Shown: one piece after another, positions 7,243-14,992 of the stretch
Layout of the letters: the number at the start of each line of letters is the position of its first letter
Position numbering within the stretch: position 1 is the stretch's first letter
Origin: Bacteroidales bacterium UBA1208
Lineage (GTDB): Bacteria > Bacteroidota > Bacteroidia > Bacteroidales > P3
Length of the DNA stretch: 24,891 nucleotides
Reading direction: 5' to 3'
Assembly (NCBI GenBank): GCA_002309955.1
Contig: DBXQ01000044.1
Location: 1 to 24,891 of the forward strand
The notes under the pieces: generated by a model
The model's input: only the letters and a program-made list of their open reading frames with translations
What the model was told of the DNA's origin: nothing
Database searches by the model: none
Position numbers and translations under genes: made by a program

Positions 7243-8205
7243 ATGAACACAGACAATGCCGTTAAAAATACAGGAGACAGCTCACCGCTGATATCCGTAA
7301 TCCTCTGCACCTACAACCGCGACAAATACATTTATAATGTGCTGAAAAGCGTTGCCGAGAACGACTTGCCACACAACGAATACGAGATAGTGCTGGTGAA
7401 CAACAACAGCACCGACTCGACCGAGAGCGAGTGCCGACGTTTCCAAACCGACTATCCCGACATCCGTTTCCGCTATTGCGTGGAGACAAATCAGGGTCTT
7501 TCGTTTGCCCGCAACTGCGGCATACGGCAGTCGGAGGGAGAGCTGCTGGCCTATGTAGACGACGATGCCACAGTGAACAAAGAGTATCTACGTACATACG
7601 CCGATTTTTTTGCCCGGCACCCTAACGCTGTGGCCGCGGGAGGCCCTATCCTGCCCCTCTACGAGACCGAAGAGCCTGCATGGATGTCGCACTATACCCG
7701 ACAGCTCATTACCGGCAGACTCTATCTGGGCGACAAAGAAAAAGAATTCCCCCGCGGGGCATTCCCCGGTGGAGGAAACGCATGCTACCGCAAGAGTGTC
7801 TTCGACACCGTGGGGCTCTTCAACGTTGAACTGGGACGCAAAGGCAACAACCTTATCGGTGCCGAAGAAAAAGACCTCTTCGACAAAATGACCACCCACG
7901 GCATGCACTTCTACTACCTGCCCACAGCCATCCTCAACCACATCATCCCGCCACACAAGCTAACCCAAGACTATTTCGACCGACTGACATACAGCATCGG
8001 AGTAAGCGAACGCTACCGTACACTTCAGATTTCGCGCAAAAAATACCTCAACCGCCTCGTCAAAGAAGCCATCAAGTGGGGAGGCACACTGGTGCTGTGG
8101 TGTTCATTCGCCCTGAAACTGCAGTTCGCAAAAGGAAACAAACTCGTGGCCTTCCGCCGCAACGTCACCCGAGGGCTCCTGACACGTCAAACCAAGACAC
8201 ATTAA
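7243..8205 (+). CDS. Family 2 glycosyltransferase
   Basis: This 320-residue protein has a GT-A fold pattern. ISVILCTYNRDKYI (about 17-30) and EIVLVNNNSTDST (48-60) form the nucleotide-binding half. VDDDA (Asp106-Asp108) is the DxD metal/nucleotide-sugar site, and GGGNACYRKSVF plus a G-A-E-E-K-D-L-F segment form the acceptor side. It should transfer a sugar from a nucleotide-sugar donor; donor and acceptor are not readable. The C-terminus (about 278-295) has one hydrophobic stretch (LVLWCSFALKL) that could associate with the membrane, but not the two clear C-terminal helices of CsbB or polyprenyl-phosphate transferases. It lies directly after yfhO and probably shares its transcript. The DUF349 promoter follows. 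Confidence 0.88.
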   Translation: MNTDNAVKNTGDSSPLISVILCTYNRDKYIYNVLKSVAENDLPHNEYEIVLVNNNSTDSTESECRRFQTDYPDIRFRYCVETNQGLSFARNCGIRQSEGELLAYVDDDATVNKEYLRTYADFFARHPNAVAAGGPILPLYETEEPAWMSHYTRQLITGRLYLGDKEKEFPRGAFPGGGNACYRKSVFDTVGLFNVELGRKGNNLIGAEEKDLFDKMTTHGMHFYYLPTAILNHIIPPHKLTQDYFDRLTYSIGVSERYRTLQISRKKYLNRLVKEAIKWGGTLVLWCSFALKLQFAKGNKLVAFRRNVTRGLLTRQTKTH

Positions 8206-8288
8206 GGAAAAATGAGACAAAACGACGACAATTAATAAATTTTATATCCTTTTAAACAACATTGTCCCATTCATTAAAAAAAAAGTTG

Positions 8289-8296
8289 TAATTTTG
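8289..8296 (+). promoter_or_regulatory. Putative promoter of the DUF349-GldB-LtaS-lipid kinase-SUI1 operon
   Basis: TAATTTTG matches the -7 consensus. A TTG at 8262-8264 lies 24 bases upstream, a little farther than usual for a -33 box. The surrounding TTGTAATTTTGCATTTT (8286-8302) is identical to 2387-2403 upstream of the PgpH-like gene. The predicted leader is about 80 bases. Confidence 0.5.
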
Positions 8297-8382
8297 CATT
8301 TTGCCACATTGGCACAATAATCCAATCAAACGTCTGTAACTATATATTACAGAACTAATTCTAAAAACAATACACCATCAAA

Positions 8383-10338
8383 ATGGAAGATCTGAATGAA
8401 AATGCAGTAACCCCCTCGACCGAGGAAAATGTCACCAACGACACACTGCAACCCGTTGCTCAGCAAGAAGCTCCTGCTACCACCGTTGAGAACGACTCTG
8501 ACACAAACAACACAACAACAGTCTCCGAACCCGTTGCCGAACAACCGGCAGCCGAGGGGACAACACACACCGAGGCCGAACCCGAACCCGAAGTGGACTA
8601 CACCTCCATGGGTCGCGAAGACCTGCTCGCCGCTTTCAACGAGCTGATGAACGACGACATCACCCTCATCCGCAACAGAGCAAGTGCCATCCGCAACCAA
8701 TTCAACATCCTCAACAAGGAAGTGGAGAAACAGGCTTTCGAAGCTTTTCTGGCCGAAGGCGGGGACAAAGACGACTACAAACCCGCCAACGATGCCGTTG
8801 CTGAAGCGTTCTACAAAGCCTATGATGGCTACCGCGCCCGTCGCCAGAAAAAGCAGGAGGAAATCGACGCCCAAAAAGCCGCCAACCTCGAGGCCAAGAA
8901 ACAAATCCTTGAGGAACTCCGCACCCTTATCGACAAGGATGAGGAAACCCTGAAACAGACCTACGACGAGTTCAACGCCATTCAAGAAAAATGGAAATCC
9001 ATCGGTGAAGTACCTCGCGACCAGATGAACGACCTCTGGCAGAATTATCATTTCCTCATTGAGCAATTTTTCAACAAAGTAAAGATAAACAAAGAGCTAC
9101 GCATGCTTGACTTGAAGCGCAATCTGGAGCAGAAAATCCAACTCTGCGAGCGCGCTGAGGAGCTCATTGTGGAGACCTCTGTAGTCAAAGCTTTCAAAGC
9201 TCTTCAGGAACTTCGTGCCCAATGGCGCGAGATTGGCCCAGTCCCCACAGAACAAAACGAGGAGACTTGGCAACGTTTCAACAATGCCGCCAACCAGATT
9301 GATGAACGTCGCCGCGAATACTACGACCAGCGGAAAGAAGAACTCGACCAAAACCTCCTTGCCAAACAGGCCTTAATCGAGAAAGCTTCCGAAATAACGC
9401 AGGAACAGCCCCAATCCACCAAAGCATGGAATGACACCACAGAAGCTCTCGACGAATTGCTGAAACTGTGGAAGAGCATTGGCCCCGTTCCCCGTGAACA
9501 GAACGAAACCATCTGGGCACAGTTCAAAGGCATCATCGACAAACACTATGCCGACAAGAAACTCCACTTTGGACAGATGCGCGACGAGCAGTCAGAGAAC
9601 TACAATAAAAAGATAGATCTCTGCCTACGTGCCGAAGCTATCGCCAAGCGCGAAGACTGGAAAAAAGCCACAGAAGAGTTGTTGCAGCTTCAGGCTGAAT
9701 GGAAAACCATTGGTCCTACCAGCCGCAAAGTGAGCGACAAGATATGGCATCGTTTCCGCAGTGCCTGCGATGAATTCTTTGCCAAGAAAGGCGAATTCTT
9801 CAAAGACATCCGCAACAGCGAGAGCGAAAATCTCGCCAAAAAAACGGCCATTCTTGAAGAAATCAAAGCCCATCAGTTTGGTGACAACAAGGAAGAGAAT
9901 CTCAACGCCATCAAAGATTTCCAACGTCGCTGGGCTGAAATTGGCCATGTTCCCATGAAAGAGAAAGACCACATTCAAAAGGAATACAGGTCTCTCATCA
10001 ACAACATCTTTGAACAGCTCAAAATCTCTGCCCGCGAAGCCGACGAGAACAACTATCGCGAACGCATCCGCAACCACTCTAACGGCAACAACCAACACTT
10101 CCTCGGCAGCGAGAAGAACCAACTTCTCAACCAAATCGAAAAAATGCGTTCTGACCTGAAACTCTGGGAAAACAACCTCGGTTTCCTTGCCAACAGCAAA
10201 CAAGCCGATCTCCTGAAAGAAGAGTTCGAACGCAAAATGGACAACACTCGCAAGCAGATAGCCCTTCTCGAAGCCAAGATACGGATTCTCGACGAAGCCG
10301 CCGAAGCCAAAGAACAAGAAAGTGAAACCAAAGAATAA
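8383..10338 (+). CDS. DUF349 repeat protein (coiled-coil)
   Basis: This is a 651-residue, highly charged, helix-rich cytoplasmic protein. The first 75 residues are acidic and low in complexity (Thr, Glu, Pro and Asn rich), probably disordered. Five DUF349 units follow, each marked by W-x2-I-G-x-V/T-P/S and then an aromatic-rich helix. The Trp residues are at 204, 281, 363, 440 and 517, a period of 77 apart from one of 82. The last 100 residues (KNQLLNQIEKMRSDLKLWEN and following) predict a coiled coil. DUF349 proteins are common in Bacteroidota, but their biochemical role is not established. This is the first gene of a five-gene operon: GldB starts 21 bases after its stop. Confidence 0.88.
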   Translation: MEDLNENAVTPSTEENVTNDTLQPVAQQEAPATTVENDSDTNNTTTVSEPVAEQPAAEGTTHTEAEPEPEVDYTSMGREDLLAAFNELMNDDITLIRNRASAIRNQFNILNKEVEKQAFEAFLAEGGDKDDYKPANDAVAEAFYKAYDGYRARRQKKQEEIDAQKAANLEAKKQILEELRTLIDKDEETLKQTYDEFNAIQEKWKSIGEVPRDQMNDLWQNYHFLIEQFFNKVKINKELRMLDLKRNLEQKIQLCERAEELIVETSVVKAFKALQELRAQWREIGPVPTEQNEETWQRFNNAANQIDERRREYYDQRKEELDQNLLAKQALIEKASEITQEQPQSTKAWNDTTEALDELLKLWKSIGPVPREQNETIWAQFKGIIDKHYADKKLHFGQMRDEQSENYNKKIDLCLRAEAIAKREDWKKATEELLQLQAEWKTIGPTSRKVSDKIWHRFRSACDEFFAKKGEFFKDIRNSESENLAKKTAILEEIKAHQFGDNKEENLNAIKDFQRRWAEIGHVPMKEKDHIQKEYRSLINNIFEQLKISAREADENNYRERIRNHSNGNNQHFLGSEKNQLLNQIEKMRSDLKLWENNLGFLANSKQADLLKEEFERKMDNTRKQIALLEAKIRILDEAAEAKEQESETKE

Positions 10339-10359
10339 TCTGTAAAGAGGAGAATCGTT

Positions 10360-11397
10360 GTGAAGAAAAGCCATCTCCGGTTCCATACCGAACAACAGAG
10401 ATTCTTGCCTCTGCGGTTTTCTGTATCGTTTGTTATTCTATTCACTCTTTGTTCGTTCATATACACGATACTAACAATAAGTTGCAAACAAGCACCTGTC
10501 GAAGCGGTAACAATCCACCGTTTCGACAAGGTGCTTTTTGAAACTCCTGTTGACCAATTGCCCGCCAAGCTGCAAGGGGTGGCAAATGAGTACCGCACTG
10601 ACCTGCTTAACCTCCAACTTGACAATCCCGACTTCATGCAGATGCTCAACGGTTTTGTTCAAGACCCTACAATGCGCGACATCTACCGCATTGCAGACAG
10701 CACGTTCGGTGACATGAAAGAGGAAGCCATTGTCTTGGGTGATGCCTTGGCACGTGCCGAAAAGCTATGCCCTACCATCCGATACGACAAGGTCTACACC
10801 TATCTTTCGGGCACTTTCAATTACGACATGCGCGTAGGATGTAACAGCCATGAACTTATTATCAGCCTCGACCAATACATCCTCCCTTACACTGCACGCT
10901 ACAATTATTTCAACAATCCTCTATACCTTGTTCTTCAAAGCCGTCGAGAATACCTACCGGCCGACTGTCTTACCGCTATCGCCCGACAACATATTGCCAT
11001 TCCTTCCGACCGGGAAATGTCGTTGCTCGACTATATGATTTCCGAAGGAAAGGCCATCTATTTCGCCCAACAGACTCTCCCCGAAACATCGGACAGCATC
11101 CTGCTTCGCTACACCGGACAACAGTTGGACTGGATGGAACGCAACGAGGAGAATGTCTGGACCTACCTGCTGCAGACCAAACTCCTCTACGAAACCGACT
11201 ATATGCGCTTTCACAACCTCATAGACGATGCTCCGAAGACGAATGCTTTCCGCGATTCCTCACCTCGGACTACAGACTATATCGGATGGCACATTGTCAG
11301 CCGTTATATGAAAAATACCAATCACTCTATACAAGAGCTCTTTGAAGAGACTGATGCCCAGAAAATCCTCACCCAATCAAACTACAGACCCAAATGA
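10360..11397 (+). CDS. gldB: GldB-type lipoprotein
   Basis: This 345-residue protein has a long N-terminus, a hydrophobic segment at about 19-40 and a lipobox-like TISC (Cys42), consistent with an exported lipoprotein although the lipobox is weak. I-H-R-F-D-K-V-L-F at about 52-60 and the later features (LGDALARAEKLCP, then ELIISLDQYI) match GldB. GldB is essential for gliding in Flavobacterium but is also widespread in non-gliding Bacteroidales, where its role is unknown. No other gld genes occur here. The start is GTG, preceded by an unusually good Shine-Dalgarno (AGAGGAG, 10345-10351, eight bases upstream). No ATG occurs before the lipobox. It overlaps the next gene by four bases, suggesting coupled translation. 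Confidence 0.8.
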   Translation: MKKSHLRFHTEQQRFLPLRFSVSFVILFTLCSFIYTILTISCKQAPVEAVTIHRFDKVLFETPVDQLPAKLQGVANEYRTDLLNLQLDNPDFMQMLNGFVQDPTMRDIYRIADSTFGDMKEEAIVLGDALARAEKLCPTIRYDKVYTYLSGTFNYDMRVGCNSHELIISLDQYILPYTARYNYFNNPLYLVLQSRREYLPADCLTAIARQHIAIPSDREMSLLDYMISEGKAIYFAQQTLPETSDSILLRYTGQQLDWMERNEENVWTYLLQTKLLYETDYMRFHNLIDDAPKTNAFRDSSPRTTDYIGWHIVSRYMKNTNHSIQELFEETDAQKILTQSNYRPK

Positions 11398-13349
11398 CTG
11401 CTAAACGCAAACGCGGCTGGATTTACACCAGCAATATTTATGGTTATCTTTTCAGCAAGGCTTTGCTGGCGCTGATTCTCCTTTTTGCCGCCCAAGCATT
11501 TTTCTACCTCGCCAATACCCGAATTTTCCATGTCGCCGACTTTAAAGAATGGATAGGCGTTGTATGGGGCAATATTATTTTCGGCATAGCGACAATAGGA
11601 TGCATTCTGCTGCCTTATTTCGTAGCCAATCTGTTGCCTTTTAAGTTCCGTTGGAACAAACTATACCACCGTCTTACCGAAATATTGCTTTTTTACGTTC
11701 CCGTCCTTTTCATCATTATCAGCGATATCTGCGACGCTTCCTACTACCAGTATACTTACCGCCGTCTCACTGGCGAGATATTCCAATATCTCGGCATTAG
11801 CGGCAACATGGGCAGCTTGTGGCCACACTTCCTTGTCGACTATTGGCATTCGACTCTCTTCGGCTTCCTGCTCATCTTTCTCACTTTTTGGTTTGGAAAT
11901 AAAATACGCCTCATAGGGCGCAACAAATATCGCAATCACCGCATCAACGATTTGGTCGGCCTTGTAGTGGGCGTTGCTGTTGTCATCTTCCTCCTCCGTG
12001 GTGGGTTCGGCAAGAATATCGACTGGCACGATACGACAAAGTACTGTCAAGCCAAGAATTCGGCTCTGGTTACCAACAGCGGTTACAACATCGTCCGCAC
12101 GTTCAGAGGCGGCACCTTGAATGAAGTCAACTACATGAACGACGCACAAGCCAGCCAACTCTTCAACCCCGTCTATTCACCCGTCGACTTTGCCGACACG
12201 ATACCTTGGACTCCCGCTTGGGCTCCCAATGCGGGTTACTTCTACAATGCCACTCCCGACTCTATCAAACGTCAATACTACAACGTTGTAATTATAGTCC
12301 TTGAAAGTTTCTCGCAGGAATACATGGGGTGCTACAATCATGGTGCCATGCAGTCTTTCACTCCTTTCCTCGACTCACTGGCTGAACACAGCCTCGTCTA
12401 TCAGGGGCGTGCCAACGGCAAGAAGTCTATAGAGGGCATTCCGGCAATTTTCAGTTCGCTGCCTACGCTTATGCCTTTCCCCATCACGATGAGTGACTAT
12501 GCTAACGATAGCCTCCATTCTCTGCCCGGCATCCTGCGCGACAATGGTTATCATACCGCTTTCTTCCACGGCAGCTACAACGGTGTCATGTCGTTCGACA
12601 AACTATGCTCCCGCATGGGATTCTCCGAATACTACGGACAAAACGAATATATGGCCGACCGACGCTCCCGAGAGTCGGACTATGACGGTGTGTGGGGTAT
12701 TTTCGATGAACATTTTCTACAATTCATGGCACGCCGCTTGAACGATTTCCCTCAGCCTTTCTTTGCAGGTGTTTTCACTATTTCGTCGCACCACCCCTAC
12801 ACCATGCAGCCCGAACGCGAAGGTCAGTTCCCCGAAGGCCCGCACCCACTCTGCCAAGTGGTCGCCTATTCCGACAATGCCCTGCGACTCTTCTTCGAAG
12901 CCGCTAAACAAACGGACTGGTATGAGCATACGGTCTTCCTCGTCACTGCCGACCACAGCGGACAAGGACTCAGCCGCGAATACAACGATTACAACGGCTG
13001 GTACCGCATACCGATGATTATCCATCTTCCCCATTCTGCCACAGACTCATCTGCCAACAATCCGCCGCATCATGTTTATAGCCGCCTTATGCAGCAAACC
13101 GACATCATGCCCACACTGCTTGACTACCTCGGCATCCGGGCCAACACAGTATGTTTCGGCACCAGTGTTTTCCGCAATCCTGACAACGGCTGGCAAATCG
13201 CCTACGGCAACAGTTATTACCAACTCGAAACCCCCGAAGGCGTAGCCGTCCTGTCGCAGGACAAAGAAGAGGGCAACGGCAACATACAACTGCTCAAAGC
13301 CATTGTCCAACAATACAACCACCGCCTCATAAACAACCAAATCCACTAA
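11394..13349 (+). CDS. LtaS-like phosphoglycerol transferase (sulfatase superfamily)
   Basis: This 651-residue protein has five N-terminal membrane segments (within about 15-205) and an extracytoplasmic alkaline phosphatase/sulfatase-type domain (about 290-610), the architecture of lipoteichoic acid synthases and related phosphoglycerol or phosphoethanolamine transferases. Visible active-site elements are V-L-E-S-F (Glu304, metal ligand), Ser345 in NGKKSIEG where Staphylococcus LtaS has its Thr nucleophile, FFHGSYNGVMSFD, SSHHPY, and TADHSGQG (Asp520, His521). It should move a phosphoglycerol-type head group from a membrane lipid to an unknown acceptor, releasing diacylglycerol if phosphatidylglycerol is the donor. 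Head group and acceptor are inferred. It overlaps gldB by four bases, and a lipid kinase starts two bases after its stop. Confidence 0.87.
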   Translation: MTAKRKRGWIYTSNIYGYLFSKALLALILLFAAQAFFYLANTRIFHVADFKEWIGVVWGNIIFGIATIGCILLPYFVANLLPFKFRWNKLYHRLTEILLFYVPVLFIIISDICDASYYQYTYRRLTGEIFQYLGISGNMGSLWPHFLVDYWHSTLFGFLLIFLTFWFGNKIRLIGRNKYRNHRINDLVGLVVGVAVVIFLLRGGFGKNIDWHDTTKYCQAKNSALVTNSGYNIVRTFRGGTLNEVNYMNDAQASQLFNPVYSPVDFADTIPWTPAWAPNAGYFYNATPDSIKRQYYNVVIIVLESFSQEYMGCYNHGAMQSFTPFLDSLAEHSLVYQGRANGKKSIEGIPAIFSSLPTLMPFPITMSDYANDSLHSLPGILRDNGYHTAFFHGSYNGVMSFDKLCSRMGFSEYYGQNEYMADRRSRESDYDGVWGIFDEHFLQFMARRLNDFPQPFFAGVFTISSHHPYTMQPEREGQFPEGPHPLCQVVAYSDNALRLFFEAAKQTDWYEHTVFLVTADHSGQGLSREYNDYNGWYRIPMIIHLPHSATDSSANNPPHHVYSRLMQQTDIMPTLLDYLGIRANTVCFGTSVFRNPDNGWQIAYGNSYYQLETPEGVAVLSQDKEEGNGNIQLLKAIVQQYNHRLINNQIH

Positions 13350-13351
13350 CC

Positions 13352-14332
13352 ATGAAGAAAAAAATGCTTGTCATAGTCAACCCCATCTCGGGCATTGGCC
13401 GACAGAAAAAAATAGAACGACTTCTCAATGCCAATCTTAACCAAGACATCTATGACTACGAAGTCCGCTACACCGAACACATACACCACGGCACTGAACT
13501 GGCACGACATGGAGCTGACGAAGGTTTCGATGTAATCACCGCCGTGGGAGGTGACGGCAGCGTGAATGATATCATTACAGGCATGCACGGCAGCGACGCC
13601 ACCCTCGGTATTATCCCATGTGGCAGTGGCAACGGATTGGCACGATGCATGAAAATACCCCTCACTCCGGCTTTTGCCATCCGTGTCCTCAACCAAGATA
13701 ACCCGGGTCTCATCGACACCATCACCCTCAACGAGAAGTTCTACATCGCCAGCATCGCTGGTGTGGGCTTCGACGCCTATATTGCACGCCTCATGAAAGC
13801 GGCTAAAATGCGCGGCTTCTCCGCCTACCTCAACCTCATTGTCCGCGAATACCCCACTTACGAATCAAAAGACTACACCCTTGTCATCGACGGCAAAGAA
13901 ATCCGACGCAAAGCCTGGTTCACTACTTTTGCCAACAGCAACCAATTCGGTTACAACGCAGCCGTAGCACCCCAAGCTAAACTCGACGACGGTCTCATCG
14001 ACATCAGCATAGTCGACAAAATACCCATCGAACACCTGCCGGTCACCGGCCCCCTTGTATACGCCAACCACTTTGAACTTAGTCAGCATGTCGAAATGTT
14101 CAAAGCCCACGAAGTCTTCGTTGCAGGCAATGTCGACAAATGGGTCAACATCGACGGTGAAGGCGAGAATGTAGGCAATGAATTACACTTTGTCAATCAC
14201 ACCCGCAGCCTCAAGATTCTCAAACGCGACATGAAACGCGCCCTTATCTCCCCTAAAGCCTCCGAACAACTGCAGTTAGTCCGCGACCAATGGGAGATGA
14301 CTGGTAGCCAGCTCTTCCCTAAAAAGAAATAA
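13352..14332 (+). CDS. Diacylglycerol kinase-family lipid kinase
   Basis: This 326-residue protein has the DAGK catalytic fold. VNPISGIGRQKK (9-20) is the glycine-rich entry, GGDGS (66-70) is the nucleotide-binding motif, and PCGSGNGLAR (89-98) is the third conserved motif. A beta-sandwich C-terminal half follows. Family members phosphorylate membrane-embedded diacylglycerol, ceramide or long-chain bases. DgkB, YegS and relatives usually have GTxNDFA where this protein has GSGNGLA, the form seen in sphingosine and ceramide kinases, so the lipid substrate is open. Bacteroidota do make sphingolipids. The position two bases after an LtaS-like gene fits recycling of released diacylglycerol to phosphatidic acid. 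The kinase call is strong; the substrate is inferred. Confidence 0.88.
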   Translation: MKKKMLVIVNPISGIGRQKKIERLLNANLNQDIYDYEVRYTEHIHHGTELARHGADEGFDVITAVGGDGSVNDIITGMHGSDATLGIIPCGSGNGLARCMKIPLTPAFAIRVLNQDNPGLIDTITLNEKFYIASIAGVGFDAYIARLMKAAKMRGFSAYLNLIVREYPTYESKDYTLVIDGKEIRRKAWFTTFANSNQFGYNAAVAPQAKLDDGLIDISIVDKIPIEHLPVTGPLVYANHFELSQHVEMFKAHEVFVAGNVDKWVNIDGEGENVGNELHFVNHTRSLKILKRDMKRALISPKASEQLQLVRDQWEMTGSQLFPKKK

Positions 14333-14335
14333 ATT

Positions 14336-14677
14336 ATGTCGAAGAACAAAAAAAATCGCACCGCTGTCGGTGTGGTCTACTCCACCAATCCGGACTACCA
14401 ATACCAGTACGAGGACGACTGCGAGCAGACCGAAACCCTGCCTCCTTCTCAACAAAAACTCCATATTCGCATGGAGCGTAGCGGACGTGGCGGTAAAACC
14501 GTCACGGTGGTGGACAATTTTATCGGCAGCGATGACGACCTGAACGATCTTGGCCGAACCCTCAAAACACGCTGTGGCGTTGGCGGAAGCGTTAAAGACG
14601 GCCAAATCATTATCCAAGGCGACTTCCGTGACCGCCTTGTCACCATTCTTCAATCCCTCGGCTATCCAGCCAAATAA
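14336..14677 (+). CDS. SUI1/eIF1-family translation factor homologue
   Basis: This small basic protein (113 residues) has a charged N-terminal tail and a SUI1 domain from about residue 40. Marks are L-H-I-R-M-E-R-S-G-R-G-G-K-T-V-T-V-V, L-G-R-T-L-K-T-R-C-G-V-G-G-S-V-K and I-I-I-Q-G-D, which match bacterial YciH and eukaryotic eIF1. In eukaryotes the factor enforces start-codon fidelity; in bacteria it is dispensable and its role is not settled. It is the last gene of the operon, three bases after the lipid kinase, and a terminator-like hairpin follows 29 bases after the stop. Confidence 0.9.
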   Translation: MSKNKKNRTAVGVVYSTNPDYQYQYEDDCEQTETLPPSQQKLHIRMERSGRGGKTVTVVDNFIGSDDDLNDLGRTLKTRCGVGGSVKDGQIIIQGDFRDRLVTILQSLGYPAK

Positions 14678-14706
14678 AGGAATACATAGCCATAACAACC
14701 AAAGCC

Positions 14707-14742
14707 TTACATTTGTCATTCGCCAAATGTAAAGATGTTTTT
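14707..14742 (+). terminator. Terminator-like hairpin after the SUI1 operon
   Basis: TTACATTTG (14707-14715) pairs perfectly with CAAATGTAA (14724-14732) around an eight-base loop. Five T residues follow at 14738-14742 after a short spacer. The AT-rich stem and short T run make it weaker than the hairpin at 23608-23643. Confidence 0.55.
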
Positions 14743-14778
14743 ACCCAACACCACCGTCGTTCTTCCCTCGTTAGTTAT

Positions 14779-14822
14779 ACCTCACTTCTACCTCATTTAT
14801 ACCTTCGTTTTACCTCCACCGA
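14779..14822. repeat. Four direct repeats with exact 11-bp phase
   Basis: TACCTC or TACCTT begins at 14779, 14790, 14801 and 14812, giving units TACCTCACTTC, TACCTCATTTA, TACCTTCGTTT and TACCTCCACCG. The last five bases of each unit vary. The phase equals one helical turn, as in sites bound by proteins along one face of DNA, but function is unknown. Confidence 0.65.
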
Positions 14823-14832
14823 AGTATAAATA
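14796..14832. repeat. Inverted repeat, 12-bp stem with one bulged C
   Basis: ATTTATAC (14796-14803) and TTCG (14805-14808), separated by a bulged C, pair with CGAA and GTATAAAT (14821-14832) around a 12-base loop. No T run follows on either strand, so it is not a standard intrinsic terminator. It overlaps the 11-bp repeat array. Confidence 0.5.
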
Positions 14833-14992
14833 AACGTACATGTAACGTAAACGGATAGATGAACGAGTGATGGAAGAATCACACGACAATTTTGCACATA
14901 CAGGTCAATAATCAGCGAGGGATGCCACTGATATGCACCTATGGATTGCGTACTGCTCGTAAATATAGGAAAAGAATGAGAGAAAGTGTTGT

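Larger units (their letters stand above)
14678..14992. other. 315-bp convergent intergenic stretch
   Basis: No gene is seen between the stops of SUI1 and the NlpC/P60 lipoprotein. The stretch contains a terminator-like hairpin (14707-14742), an 11-bp-phased direct repeat array (14779-14822) and an overlapping inverted repeat (14796-14832). The remaining 160 bases hold nothing recognisable. Confidence 0.7.

Noticed and set aside
14796..14832. Second intrinsic terminator in the convergent stretch
   Set aside because: The stem is good but no T run follows on either strand, so it is listed only as an inverted repeat.
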